From assembly GCA_002412495.1 (NCBI GenBank), contig DHVE01000144.1:1-55841 (forward strand): 55,841 nucleotides of DNA, given 5' to 3'. The first letter of the stretch is position 1. Every line of letters starts with the position of its first letter. Positions 1 to 7,829 of the stretch are shown here, piece after piece. This stretch comes from Betaproteobacteria bacterium UBA5216 (GTDB lineage Bacteria > Pseudomonadota > Gammaproteobacteria > Burkholderiales > SG8-41). The translations under genes were made by a program, and so were the position numbers. The notes beneath the pieces are model-generated. The model was given only the letters and a program-made list of their open reading frames with translations, did no database searches and was not told the DNA's origin.

Positions 1-254
1 GAGGCTCCTGCACGTCGTGGAGTATCCACGACAGTGTAGAGATGACCAAACGCGGCAAGGCGGCGTTGACCATCTGCTCGACCGCGTTCAAAACGCTGGG
101 TCATGCGCAGGCATCCGCGCTGGGTAAAAAAGATTTACCGATTGCACTGATGCCGCATCCGTTCGGGCTGCGCAAGCGCGAGGAAGTGCGCGCCATCGCG
201 GAAAAATGCGTGGATGACATCGCGGCACTCATGACCAAGGCGGGGGCGAAATGA
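1..254 (+). CDS. UGSC-family (seleno)protein, C-terminal part, cut by window edge
   Basis: The reading frame is open from base 3 and gives GSCTSWSIHD followed by a Rossmann-like C-terminal tail ending KAGAK. An ATG at 42 exists, but the conserved part lies upstream of it, so that start is not used. The codon before GSC is split by the window edge and ends in GA. It can be TGA (Sec), CGA, AGA or GGA, but not a Cys codon. The residues after it match the [U/C/T]GSC motif of the UGSC (seleno)protein family, so TGA/Sec is the most economical reading. A SECIS-like hairpin lies at 9-38. The stop overlaps the next start (ATGA), so the two are probably translationally coupled. The molecular function of the family is not established; a redox role is inferred from the motif. 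Confidence 0.75.
   Translation, partial: GSCTSWSIHDSVEMTKRGKAALTICSTAFKTLGHAQASALGKKDLPIALMPHPFGLRKREEVRAIAEKCVDDIAALMTKAGAK
9..38 (+). promoter_or_regulatory. Candidate bacterial SECIS hairpin
   Basis: GTCGTGG (14-20) pairs perfectly with CCACGAC (26-32) around the loop AGTAT (21-25). After a single bulged A at 33, the stem continues with TGCAC (9-13) against GTGTA (34-38), including one G-U pair. The loop begins 18 nt after the putative UGA at positions 0-2 and has G as its second base. Both match the usual description of bacterial SECIS elements: a G among the first two loop bases, and roughly 16-37 nt from the UGA. It lies inside the coding frame, as bacterial SECIS elements do. Confidence 0.55.
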
Positions 255-1291
255 GCACTGCTGCCGCCACCTTTGAAGCGCTCGACGACCTCGACGCCAT
301 CAACAAACTGTACCGTGAGCGCCGCTGGAGCGACGGCTTGCCCATCGTACCGCCGACGCAGGAGCGCGTGGCGCGCATGCTGGCCGCCACGAAGCGCAAA
401 CGCGATGAAGTGATTGCCATTCTGCCGCCGGGTTTTGGCGAGGCGACCGTTGAGCGCATTGCGATTAACGCGGTGATGGCGGGTTGCGATCCGGAGTATC
501 TGCCGGTATTGATCGCCGCGACCGACGCCGTGTCGCAGGCGCAATTTAATATTCAGGGTATCGAAGCCACCACCAACCCGGCGGCGGTGTGGCTGGTGCT
601 CAATGGTCCCATCGTGCAGCAGCTCGGTGTGAACGCCACGTTTAATTGCCTCGGACAAGGCACGTGGGCGAATGCCACGCTGGGACGCGCGATGCGATTG
701 ATCCTGCAAAACATTGGCGGTGCGTTGCCCGGCGAGATGGATCGCGCCACACAGGGCCAGCCCGCGAAGTACACGTTTTGTTGCGGCGAAAACGAAGCGC
801 AAAATCCTTGGGAGCCGCTGCATGTGGAGCGCGGCTTCGCGCGCGAGGCGAGTACGGTGACCGTGGTGCCCGCCGAGGGTACGATCAACATGAACACGCA
901 CTCCAAGGATGCGACCGAATTGCTGCGCGTGATCGCCGAGACACTGGTGCATCCCACCAGCAACGAATACTGTCACGGTGGCGAACCGTGGATTGTGTTC
1001 GCGCCCGAACACGCGGACATACTCAAGGCCGGCGGATTGAGCAAGCGCGACATCAAAGCGCGCCTGTGGGAACTCACCAAAATGCCGGCGGGGCGCATGT
1101 CGGTCAAAGAGATTTTGCGCGCGCAGGCATCGCGCGCCGATGAGTATGGCGAGATCAAACCGGATACCTTATTGAGCATTTCGCGATCCCCCGACGACAT
1201 CTGGTTCATCGTCGCGGGCGGCCCGGGCACACATTCGGTGTATGTGCCGTGCTTCGGTAACTCACGCGCGGTCACGCGAGAAATAACTTAA
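251..1291 (+). CDS. Conserved Cys-rich protein paired with UGSC-family gene
   Basis: 346 residues, no signal peptide and no membrane segment. I do not recognise an established functional family. Conserved-looking features are an N-terminal RRWSDGLPIVPPT segment, several cysteines (AGCDP, FNCLG, FCCGEN, EYCHGG, VPCFGN) and a C-terminal glycine-rich AGGPGTHSVYV stretch. It starts in a 4-bp ATGA overlap with the UGSC gene and is followed 24 bp later by a Bug receptor. The coupling suggests it works with the UGSC protein, possibly as a partner in the same redox or metabolic step, but that is inference from position only. Confidence 0.7.
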   Translation: MSTAAATFEALDDLDAINKLYRERRWSDGLPIVPPTQERVARMLAATKRKRDEVIAILPPGFGEATVERIAINAVMAGCDPEYLPVLIAATDAVSQAQFNIQGIEATTNPAAVWLVLNGPIVQQLGVNATFNCLGQGTWANATLGRAMRLILQNIGGALPGEMDRATQGQPAKYTFCCGENEAQNPWEPLHVERGFAREASTVTVVPAEGTINMNTHSKDATELLRVIAETLVHPTSNEYCHGGEPWIVFAPEHADILKAGGLSKRDIKARLWELTKMPAGRMSVKEILRAQASRADEYGEIKPDTLLSISRSPDDIWFIVAGGPGTHSVYVPCFGNSRAVTREIT

Positions 1292-1315
1292 CGATATGTT
1301 TTTAAAGGACATTTC

Positions 1316-2305
1316 ATGAAAGCCATGAACTGGATCGGTTGTGCCGCCATGATGCTGGCGGCAAGTGTGGCGCAGGCGCAAACCAGCGCACAAACTGGTG
1401 CGCAAAGCGGCGATTATCCCAACCGCCCAATTCGATTGATTACCCCGGCGCAACCCGGCGGCACCACCGACATCCTCGCGCGCATGTTTGGCGTGCGGCT
1501 CACGGAGAGCCTCAAGCAGCAGATCGTGGTGGATAACCGCGCAAGTGCCTCCGGCGTTATCGCGGGCGAGCTGACTGCCAAGGCGTTGCCGGATGGTTAC
1601 ACGTTGTTCATGGCCTATCACCAGCACACGGTAAACGCCGCGCTGAATCCCAAGCTGCCGTATCACGCGGTGAATGATTTCACGCCGATTTCGCAGCTCA
1701 CGTCCGCGGGGTTGCTGCTGGTGATCAACCCGTCGTCGCCGCCGAAAAATCTGAAGGAATTCATCGACTGGACCAAAAATTTCAAAGGCGCGCTGAATTT
1801 CGGCTCGGCGGGCAACGGCAGCGGCGGGCATCTTTCCGGCGAACTGTATAACCTCGCGGTCAAGATCAAGGCGCAGCACATTCCGTACAAAGGCTCCGCG
1901 CCGTCGCTGATCGATCTGGTGGCCGGGCAGTATCACTACAACTTCGTCGGCATGTCCGCCGCACAGGCCTTGGTGAAAAGCGGCAAGCTGCGCGCGATCG
2001 CCGTCACCGCACCGAAGCGCGTGGCCGCTTATGCCGATCTGCCGGCGATGACCGAAGCGTTGCCCGGATTCGAGGTGGTGGGATGGTATGGATTAATGGC
2101 GCCACCCAAGCTGCCGAAACCCATCGTGAACAAATTGCACGGCGAATTCGTAAAGATCGTAAAATTAAATGACATCCGCGACCGCATCCTCGCCGACGGC
2201 GCAGAGCCGGTCGGCAGCGAACCAGAACAGTTCCGGCAATACCTGCTGGCCGATCTGGCGAAGTGGGCGAAGTTGGTGAAGGAAAGTGGGGCTAAGCTGG
2301 ATTGA
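1316..2305 (+). CDS. Tripartite tricarboxylate transporter receptor (Bug/TctC family)
   Basis: 329 residues. A signal peptide (about residues 1-22, cleavage near AQA-QT) is followed by the family opening DYPNRPIRLITPAQPGG and the TDILAR segment, and later by the FGSAGNGSGGHLSGEL and IPYKG motifs typical of these periplasmic binding proteins. They bind carboxylates or other small anions and normally serve a TctA/TctB membrane pair; none is visible here. An AAAGGA sits upstream of the ATG. It follows the UGSC pair closely and may share their transcript, which would make its ligand a substrate or precursor of that pathway. Confidence 0.93.
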   Translation: MKAMNWIGCAAMMLAASVAQAQTSAQTGAQSGDYPNRPIRLITPAQPGGTTDILARMFGVRLTESLKQQIVVDNRASASGVIAGELTAKALPDGYTLFMAYHQHTVNAALNPKLPYHAVNDFTPISQLTSAGLLLVINPSSPPKNLKEFIDWTKNFKGALNFGSAGNGSGGHLSGELYNLAVKIKAQHIPYKGSAPSLIDLVAGQYHYNFVGMSAAQALVKSGKLRAIAVTAPKRVAAYADLPAMTEALPGFEVVGWYGLMAPPKLPKPIVNKLHGEFVKIVKLNDIRDRILADGAEPVGSEPEQFRQYLLADLAKWAKLVKESGAKLD

Positions 2306-2317
2306 TCTGGATGAACT

Positions 2318-3196
2318 TTAGTGCGCCGTAATCGCGTCCGCGATTTCATTCGGCGGCAATGAACCTTTAATCAGGATGCGCATCAGGTGCCGCAACTGCC
2401 GCATGTCGTAATCCGGATTGGCTTTGTGCATCACGCAGCGGTTATCCCAGATCACCATGTCGCCGCTGACCCATTTGTGCCGGTATTCGTACTTGGATTG
2501 GGTTGCATGCGCGACTAATTCCCTGATCAATGACTGCGCTTCGTTGTCGGGCATGCCGATAATCGATTCGATGCGCACCGGATTCAAATAGAGAAATTTT
2601 CTACCGGTTTCCGGGTGGTTGCGAACCAGCGGGTGTATCACTGGCGGCGGCACCTCCTTCTGGCTTTGCGCATCGGGCTTGCGTATCTCGCGCGGGCTGT
2701 ACTTGCTTTCGAAAACGTGCCGGGCCTTTAATCCTTCCAGCCGCTGTTTCATGCTTTCGGACAAATCGTCGTAAGCGTTTTGCACGTTGACGAACTGCGT
2801 GTCGCCGCCCGAATCAGGTAACGCGAGCGGATGTAACGCCGTCGCTTTGGGCGGAACCGTCTCATTCGAATGGTCGGTATGAAAGCTTTCGCCTTGGTAG
2901 ATGGGTTTGCCGCTGGCGGAGAACACGGGCTCGTTCTTGATTTCGGACACCCATGGGTTGCCGGCGAATTGCGCATTGCGCCGCTGGTGTCTCCGCAAAT
3001 CGCCAAAAAGTTCTCCCGCTTTTTGCATGTTATCGGCGGTCAGTTTCTGATCGCGAAAGACCAGAATCGCGTACTGGCCGAGCGCCGCGTTGAGTTGCGC
3101 GCGCGTGGCTTCGTCTATGGGCTGGCGCAAGTCGAGGCCGGTGATTTCCGCGCCCGTGTCGCGATTACCCAGAACCGTGAGCGTATAGTTATTCAC
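2318..3196 (-). CDS. TauD/TfdA-type Fe(II)/2-oxoglutarate dioxygenase
   Basis: About 292 residues, full length for the family. The iron-binding HxD is in SFHTDHS; a distal His lies in VMHKANPDYD and a 2-oxoglutarate-binding Arg in the RHLMRI region. The N-terminal GAEITGLDL segment is typical. The enzyme would hydroxylate an organic acid, sulfonate or ether using O2 and 2-oxoglutarate. I place the start at a GTG (3196) preceded by GGAAG; a TTG at 3208 would add four residues. It is convergent with the Bug gene ending at 2305. The next Bug gene lies upstream on the same strand, so that receptor may deliver its substrate. Confidence 0.9.
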   Translation of the reverse strand: MNNYTLTVLGNRDTGAEITGLDLRQPIDEATRAQLNAALGQYAILVFRDQKLTADNMQKAGELFGDLRRHQRRNAQFAGNPWVSEIKNEPVFSASGKPIYQGESFHTDHSNETVPPKATALHPLALPDSGGDTQFVNVQNAYDDLSESMKQRLEGLKARHVFESKYSPREIRKPDAQSQKEVPPPVIHPLVRNHPETGRKFLYLNPVRIESIIGMPDNEAQSLIRELVAHATQSKYEYRHKWVSGDMVIWDNRCVMHKANPDYDMRQLRHLMRILIKGSLPPNEIADAITAH

Positions 3197-3243
3197 AATG
3201 GCTTCCAAGTTTATTCAAACAGATGGCCAGTTGCCTGGACACG

Positions 3244-4215
3244 TTAGTTCAGACGAATATTGGTTTGTGTGCCGAGTTTGCGCAGTCGTAGCCGGTCGGC
3301 TTTCATGAATGCCTCGAACTGCGCGGATGACTCGGGCTGCACCGTGGCTCCCTGGCTCGCCAGCACGTCCTTGACGCTTGGCGCGCTGAGCGCCTTCACG
3401 ATGGCACCGTGCAGCGTGGCGATGATGGCGGGTGGTGTCTTGGCCGGTATCGCCACACCGAACCACTGTGTCATTTCGTAGCCAGGCACCGTGTCGGCCA
3501 CCACCGGTAACTCAGGAAAAATCGGGTCGACGGATCGGCCGGTCGTGGCGATCGCTCTCACGCGCCCGCTCTTGGCGTGCGGCATGATCACCAGCGGTCC
3601 TGAAATCATGAACTGCACTTGCCCGGCAATCACATCCGTCAGGGTTTGAGCGGCGCCCTTGTACGGCACATGCACGGTGTCTATGCCCGCCAGCAGGTTA
3701 AGCAGAGCGCCGGACAGATGCCCGGAAGTGCCGTATCCCGCAGAACCGTAATTGAGCTGTGCCGGCCGGGCTTTGGCTAATTTGATGAGATCGCTCATGG
3801 TGCTCACGCCAAGGCCATTGTGAACCGCGACCGTGTTGTTGACCGATGCGATGCGTGTCAGCGGGACGAAATCCTTTTCCGCGTCATAGGGCAAATCGTG
3901 CGTGAGGGCGGGTAAAGTGGTAAATGGCGTTTGCGAAGCGAGTACCATGGTATAGCCATCCGGCGCGGCGTTTTTGGCGAGCTGTGTGCCGAGTACGCCG
4001 CTGGCGCCGGGACGCACATCCACCACAACCTGTTGGCCAATTTGCTCGGTCAGTCGATTGCCGAGCATGCGTGCAAAGATATCCGGCGAGCTTCCCGCGC
4101 CGTTCGCAACGATGAAGCGCAACGGGCGGCTCGGGTAATCATGGTGCTGTTGGGCATGAACCGTCGCGGCAGTTGCAAATGCGAGGACGATAAGGAGGCG
4201 TCGTGCGAGGGGCAT
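3244..4215 (-). CDS. Tripartite tricarboxylate transporter receptor (Bug family)
   Basis: 323 residues from the chosen start. That ATG begins a clean signal peptide (MPLARRLLIVLAFATAA, cleavage near VHA-QQ). The open frame continues up to 4365, but that extension places about 50 non-signal residues ahead of the export signal and is rejected; a second ATG at 4248 is possible. Family motifs are DYPSRPLRFIVANGAG, YGSAGYGTSGHLSG and VPYKGAAQ. No strong ribosome binding site is seen at either start. It lies 47 bp upstream of the TauD-like gene on the same strand, consistent with a two-gene uptake and oxidation unit. Confidence 0.9.
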   Translation of the reverse strand: MPLARRLLIVLAFATAATVHAQQHHDYPSRPLRFIVANGAGSSPDIFARMLGNRLTEQIGQQVVVDVRPGASGVLGTQLAKNAAPDGYTMVLASQTPFTTLPALTHDLPYDAEKDFVPLTRIASVNNTVAVHNGLGVSTMSDLIKLAKARPAQLNYGSAGYGTSGHLSGALLNLLAGIDTVHVPYKGAAQTLTDVIAGQVQFMISGPLVIMPHAKSGRVRAIATTGRSVDPIFPELPVVADTVPGYEMTQWFGVAIPAKTPPAIIATLHGAIVKALSAPSVKDVLASQGATVQPESSAQFEAFMKADRLRLRKLGTQTNIRLN

Positions 4216-4532
4216 TTTGTTGTAAGGGAATCTATCGGCGAATTGCATGCTGAGAACGCCAAACATACACCCAATGAATTGCGTCGTCACGTTGCGAGCT
4301 TGCCGTGGGTCGATTCGAGTGCGTCTTGCGGTGGCAAGCCAATGGAGTGTCCCTGGCAAAGACATTTGTTACTCGAATAATTTCAAGCGGTATCGCGCGC
4401 TAAACCCCCTCCGGTATAGCTGAATCATCCGGGGTCACCTCTACGCCGGTTTGCAGGGCAAAGCACGAGAGTTAGCGCGCGACATCCATTGCGGCTATCA
4501 TTGCGCCCTTTTCATCCCACAGGCAGTCCGCA

Positions 4533-6473
4533 GTGATCCATTTTCGCAATTTCACGCTGGCGCGCGGCGCGCGCAAGCTTATCGAAGACGCCAATCTGCA
4601 AATTCATGCAGGCTGGCGCGTGGGCCTGGTTGGCGCCAACGGCAGTGGCAAATCCAGTTTGTTTGCGCTGCTGCGCGGTGAACTGCATTCCGAATTGGGC
4701 GACTGCGAATTGCCGGCGTCGTGGCGCATTGCCACGGTGGCGCAGGAAACGCCCGCGCTGGCCATGCCTGCGATTGAATACGTGCTCGACGGTGATACCG
4801 AATTGCGTGCGATCGAGCGCGAGTTGGCCGAAGCGGAAGCGCATCATGATGGAGGTCATTTGCTGGGTGAGTTGCACGGGCGGCTGAACGACATCGGCGG
4901 TTATGGCGCACGCGCGCGGGCGGCGTCGCTGCTGTCGGGGCTGGGGTTTGCCGATACCGATATTGAACGCCCGGTGTCGGAGTTTTCCGGCGGCTGGCGC
5001 ATGCGGCTGAATCTCGCGCAGGCGCTGGTGAGCCGTTGCGATTTGATGCTGCTCGACGAGCCGACCAACCATCTGGATCTCGATGCGGTGGTGTGGTTGG
5101 AAAAATGGCTGGGCACGTTTCGCGGCACGCTGGTGGTGGTGTCGCACGACCGCGATTTTCTCGACGGCTGCGCCACGCACATTGCACATATTTATACCGA
5201 GCGGCTGACGCTGTACACCGGCAACTACTCCGCGTTTGAAACGCAGCGCGCGGCGACGCTGGCGGTGCAGCAGGCATTGTATGAAAAGCAGCAACGGCAG
5301 GTGGCGCATCTGCACAGCTATATTTCGCGTTTTCGCGCACAGGCCACCAAGGCACGCCAGGCGCAAAGCCGTTTGAAGGCACTGGATCGCATGGAGCTGG
5401 TGTCGGCCGCGCACGTCGATGCGCCGTTTGATTTTGAATTCATGACACCGGAACGCGCGCCCGACCCGATGCTCACGCTGGACGGCGTGGACGCGGGTTA
5501 CGACGGCGTGCCGATCATCAGCAACGTGAAAATGACGCTGCGCCCCGGCGCGCGCATCGGTTTGCTGGGGCCGAACGGCGCGGGCAAATCCACCTTGATC
5601 AAGCTGCTGTCGGGTGAAAGCGAGCCGCTTGCCGGCAAACGTCTGGAAGCGCGCGGTTTGGCCATCGGCTATTTTGCGCAGCATCAGTTGGAGCAATTGC
5701 GTCCCGATGAATCGCCGTTGTGGCATCTGGTGAACCGGGAGCCGCGCACGCGCGAGCAGGATTTGCGCAACTATCTGGGTGGCTTTGATTTTCGCGGCAA
5801 GATGGTGGAAACGCCGGTGGCGCCGTTTTCCGGCGGCGAAAAGTCTCGCCTCGCCTTGGCCTTGATGATCCGCACGCGGCCGAACTTGCTGTTGCTCGAC
5901 GAGCCGACCAATCACCTCGATCTGGAAATGCGTCACGCGCTGAACGTGGCGCTGGCGGAATACGAAGGCAGCCTGGTGCTGGTGTCGCATGATCGCGCGT
6001 TGCTGCGCAGTGTGTGCGACAGTTTCCTGCTGGTGGCGGATGGGCAGGTGAAAGAATTCGACGGCGATGTGGATGATTATCTGGAGTGGCTGACCGCGCG
6101 CCGGCAGGCACAGAATGCGAAGCCCGCGGTGGCGAAGGTGGCAAAAGTGGCGAAGGTGGTGCCGGAGACCTCACCGCGCGTCAATCCGCAAAAGCAACAG
6201 AAAGGTCAGCGCGAGCAGCAAGCCAGCCGCCGTCCGCTGGAAAAAGAAGCCGCCAAGCTGGATCGTGACATGGCGAAATGGAATCTCGAAAAGCGCGAAT
6301 TGGATACGCGGCTTTCCGACCCAGCGCTGTACCAGAGCGCCGGCACGTCCGAGCTGCGCGTGATGGCCACGCGTCAAAGCGAACTCGCGCAACTGATCGA
6401 CACCGCCGAGCATCGCTGGCTGGAAGTGCAGGCCGCGCTGGAGGCGATGGGCGCGGTGCAGAAGTCAGCGTAA
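4533..6473 (+). CDS. ABC-F family ATPase, YheS-like
   Basis: 646 residues with two ABC cassettes and no membrane domain. The first has Walker A GANGSGKSS, signature FSGGWRMR and Walker B LMLLDEPTNHLDLD; the second has GPNGAGKST, FSGGEKSR and LLLLDEPTNHLDLE. The N-terminus resembles E. coli YheS, and length and architecture fit. ABC-F proteins act on the ribosome, resolving stalled or drug-bound states. A linker with a short VAK repeat (AVAKVAKVAKVV) precedes a charged C-terminal coiled coil (about 555-640). The start is GTG. Confidence 0.93.
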   Translation: MIHFRNFTLARGARKLIEDANLQIHAGWRVGLVGANGSGKSSLFALLRGELHSELGDCELPASWRIATVAQETPALAMPAIEYVLDGDTELRAIERELAEAEAHHDGGHLLGELHGRLNDIGGYGARARAASLLSGLGFADTDIERPVSEFSGGWRMRLNLAQALVSRCDLMLLDEPTNHLDLDAVVWLEKWLGTFRGTLVVVSHDRDFLDGCATHIAHIYTERLTLYTGNYSAFETQRAATLAVQQALYEKQQRQVAHLHSYISRFRAQATKARQAQSRLKALDRMELVSAAHVDAPFDFEFMTPERAPDPMLTLDGVDAGYDGVPIISNVKMTLRPGARIGLLGPNGAGKSTLIKLLSGESEPLAGKRLEARGLAIGYFAQHQLEQLRPDESPLWHLVNREPRTREQDLRNYLGGFDFRGKMVETPVAPFSGGEKSRLALALMIRTRPNLLLLDEPTNHLDLEMRHALNVALAEYEGSLVLVSHDRALLRSVCDSFLLVADGQVKEFDGDVDDYLEWLTARRQAQNAKPAVAKVAKVAKVVPETSPRVNPQKQQKGQREQQASRRPLEKEAAKLDRDMAKWNLEKRELDTRLSDPALYQSAGTSELRVMATRQSELAQLIDTAEHRWLEVQAALEAMGAVQKSA

Positions 6474-6498
6474 GCAGGATGGGTTTCACCCATCCTGC
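6474..6498. repeat. Perfect 11-bp hairpin, REP-like
   Basis: GCAGGATGGGT (6474-6484) and ACCCATCCTGC (6488-6498) are exact reverse complements around a TTC loop, starting at the base after the ABC-F stop codon. There is no U-tract. The core resembles widespread intergenic repeats of the GGATGGG...CCCATCC type. A half copy (GTTTCACCCATCC) lies at about 7788-7800, before the NCS2 gene. Confidence 0.7.
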
Positions 6499-6506
6499 GT
6501 AATGCT

Positions 6507-7739
6507 GTGACTGATCCGCGTCAAATCCCATCTCCGCCCACGCTTGCCCTGGCGCTGCCCGTGGCACTGCTGGGGCAAACCTTCACCGCAGCCATGATGT
6601 TCGCGCCCAGCGTGCTGGCACCGGCGGCGAGCGTGGATATTGGCGTGCCGGCTTCCGCCGTGGGGCTGATGACTGCGCTGATTTATCTCGCGGCCGCATT
6701 TGCCGCGCCACAGATCGGCGCGCGTGTCCCGCAGGTGGGGGCGGTGCGCGTGACGCAAATCGGTCTGGTGATCAGCGGTTGCGGGCTGGCGCTGTGCGCG
6801 GTGGCGCATCCGTGGGTGGTGTTGCTGGCGGCGATCGTGATCGGCATCGGCTATGGGCCGTCCACGCCGTCCGGCTCGGCGCTGCTGGTGGAATACACGC
6901 CGCCGCGCATGTTTAATTTTGTCATGTCGATACGCCAGACGGGCGTGACGATGGGCGGCGCACTGGCGGGGTTTGCGGTGCCGTGGCTGATTCTGGTCGC
7001 GGGCTGGCGCGCGGGTGTGGTGATTGCCGGCGCGGCCTGCCTGCTGGTGGCGCTGATTTTGCAAACAGTGCGCGCGCGCTTTGATTACCGGGTGCACGCG
7101 GAACGCGCGGCAACGGGCGGCACGGTCGCGCGCGCAAGCTGGATCGACTCCTTGCGCATGGTGCTCGCGCACCGCGCGCTGCGCCGCTTGTCGCTGACGG
7201 CGTTTTTGTATGGCGGCGTGCAACTGACCTATTCGAGTTTCATGGTGGTGTTCATGGTCGAACAGGCGGGCATGAATATGGTGCGTGCGGGCGTAGTGCT
7301 GTCCTCGGGCATGCTGGCGGGCATGATCGGCCGGCTGGCGTGGGGTGCGCTGGCGGATGCGTTGGGCGATTCGCGCAAGGTGCTGATCGGGCTCGGCACG
7401 GTCACCACAGCATGTGCCGCGCTCTGCACACAGATCACGGCGCAGTGGCCGTACGCCTCGATACTGGTGCTTGCGGTGGTGTTCGGCGCCTGCACGTTCG
7501 GCTGGAACGGCGTTTACATCGCCGAGCTCGCGCGCGCGGCGCCGCCGGGCAAGGTGGCGCATGCCACCGGCGCGTCACTGTCATTTGCGTATGGCGGTGC
7601 GGTGGTGGTGCCGCCGCTGTTTGCGCTGGTGCAAATGTTGAGCGGCAGTTACCTCGTGCCGTTCATCATGGCCGCCCTGTTTGCTGCCGCTGGCGTGTTG
7701 TCGCTGATGCGGTTACATAAATCGAAGACGATAAAATAG
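6507..7739 (+). CDS. MFS transporter
   Basis: 410 residues, almost entirely hydrophobic, with a pattern fitting about 12 transmembrane helices and a central hydrophilic loop near residue 190-205 (RFDYRVHAERAATGG). The N-terminal half includes GIGYGPSTPSGSALL, and the conserved loop after TM8 reads ALADALGDSRKVLIG, close to the MFS motif-A pattern G-x3-D-x2-G-R-R/K. The substrate cannot be told. The start is GTG, 9 bp after the hairpin; an ATG at 6502 is out of frame and closes at once. Location: inner membrane. Confidence 0.88.
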   Translation: MTDPRQIPSPPTLALALPVALLGQTFTAAMMFAPSVLAPAASVDIGVPASAVGLMTALIYLAAAFAAPQIGARVPQVGAVRVTQIGLVISGCGLALCAVAHPWVVLLAAIVIGIGYGPSTPSGSALLVEYTPPRMFNFVMSIRQTGVTMGGALAGFAVPWLILVAGWRAGVVIAGAACLLVALILQTVRARFDYRVHAERAATGGTVARASWIDSLRMVLAHRALRRLSLTAFLYGGVQLTYSSFMVVFMVEQAGMNMVRAGVVLSSGMLAGMIGRLAWGALADALGDSRKVLIGLGTVTTACAALCTQITAQWPYASILVLAVVFGACTFGWNGVYIAELARAAPPGKVAHATGASLSFAYGGAVVVPPLFALVQMLSGSYLVPFIMAALFAAAGVLSLMRLHKSKTIK

Positions 7740-7829
7740 TTAATAAAAACATGCACTTATGATATAGTCGCGACGCAACGATAGTGCGTTTCACCCATCC
7801 CATAAAAACACGCATATACGCACAGACAC

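Noticed and set aside
4216..4365. N-terminal extension of the second Bug receptor
   Set aside because: It would put about 50 non-signal residues before a perfect export signal.
4512..5990. Long antisense open frame (492 codons) opposite the ABC-F gene
   Set aside because: It is rich in Arg, His and Gln with no recognisable domain, the usual look of a GC-rich shadow frame, while the sense strand has all ABC motifs.
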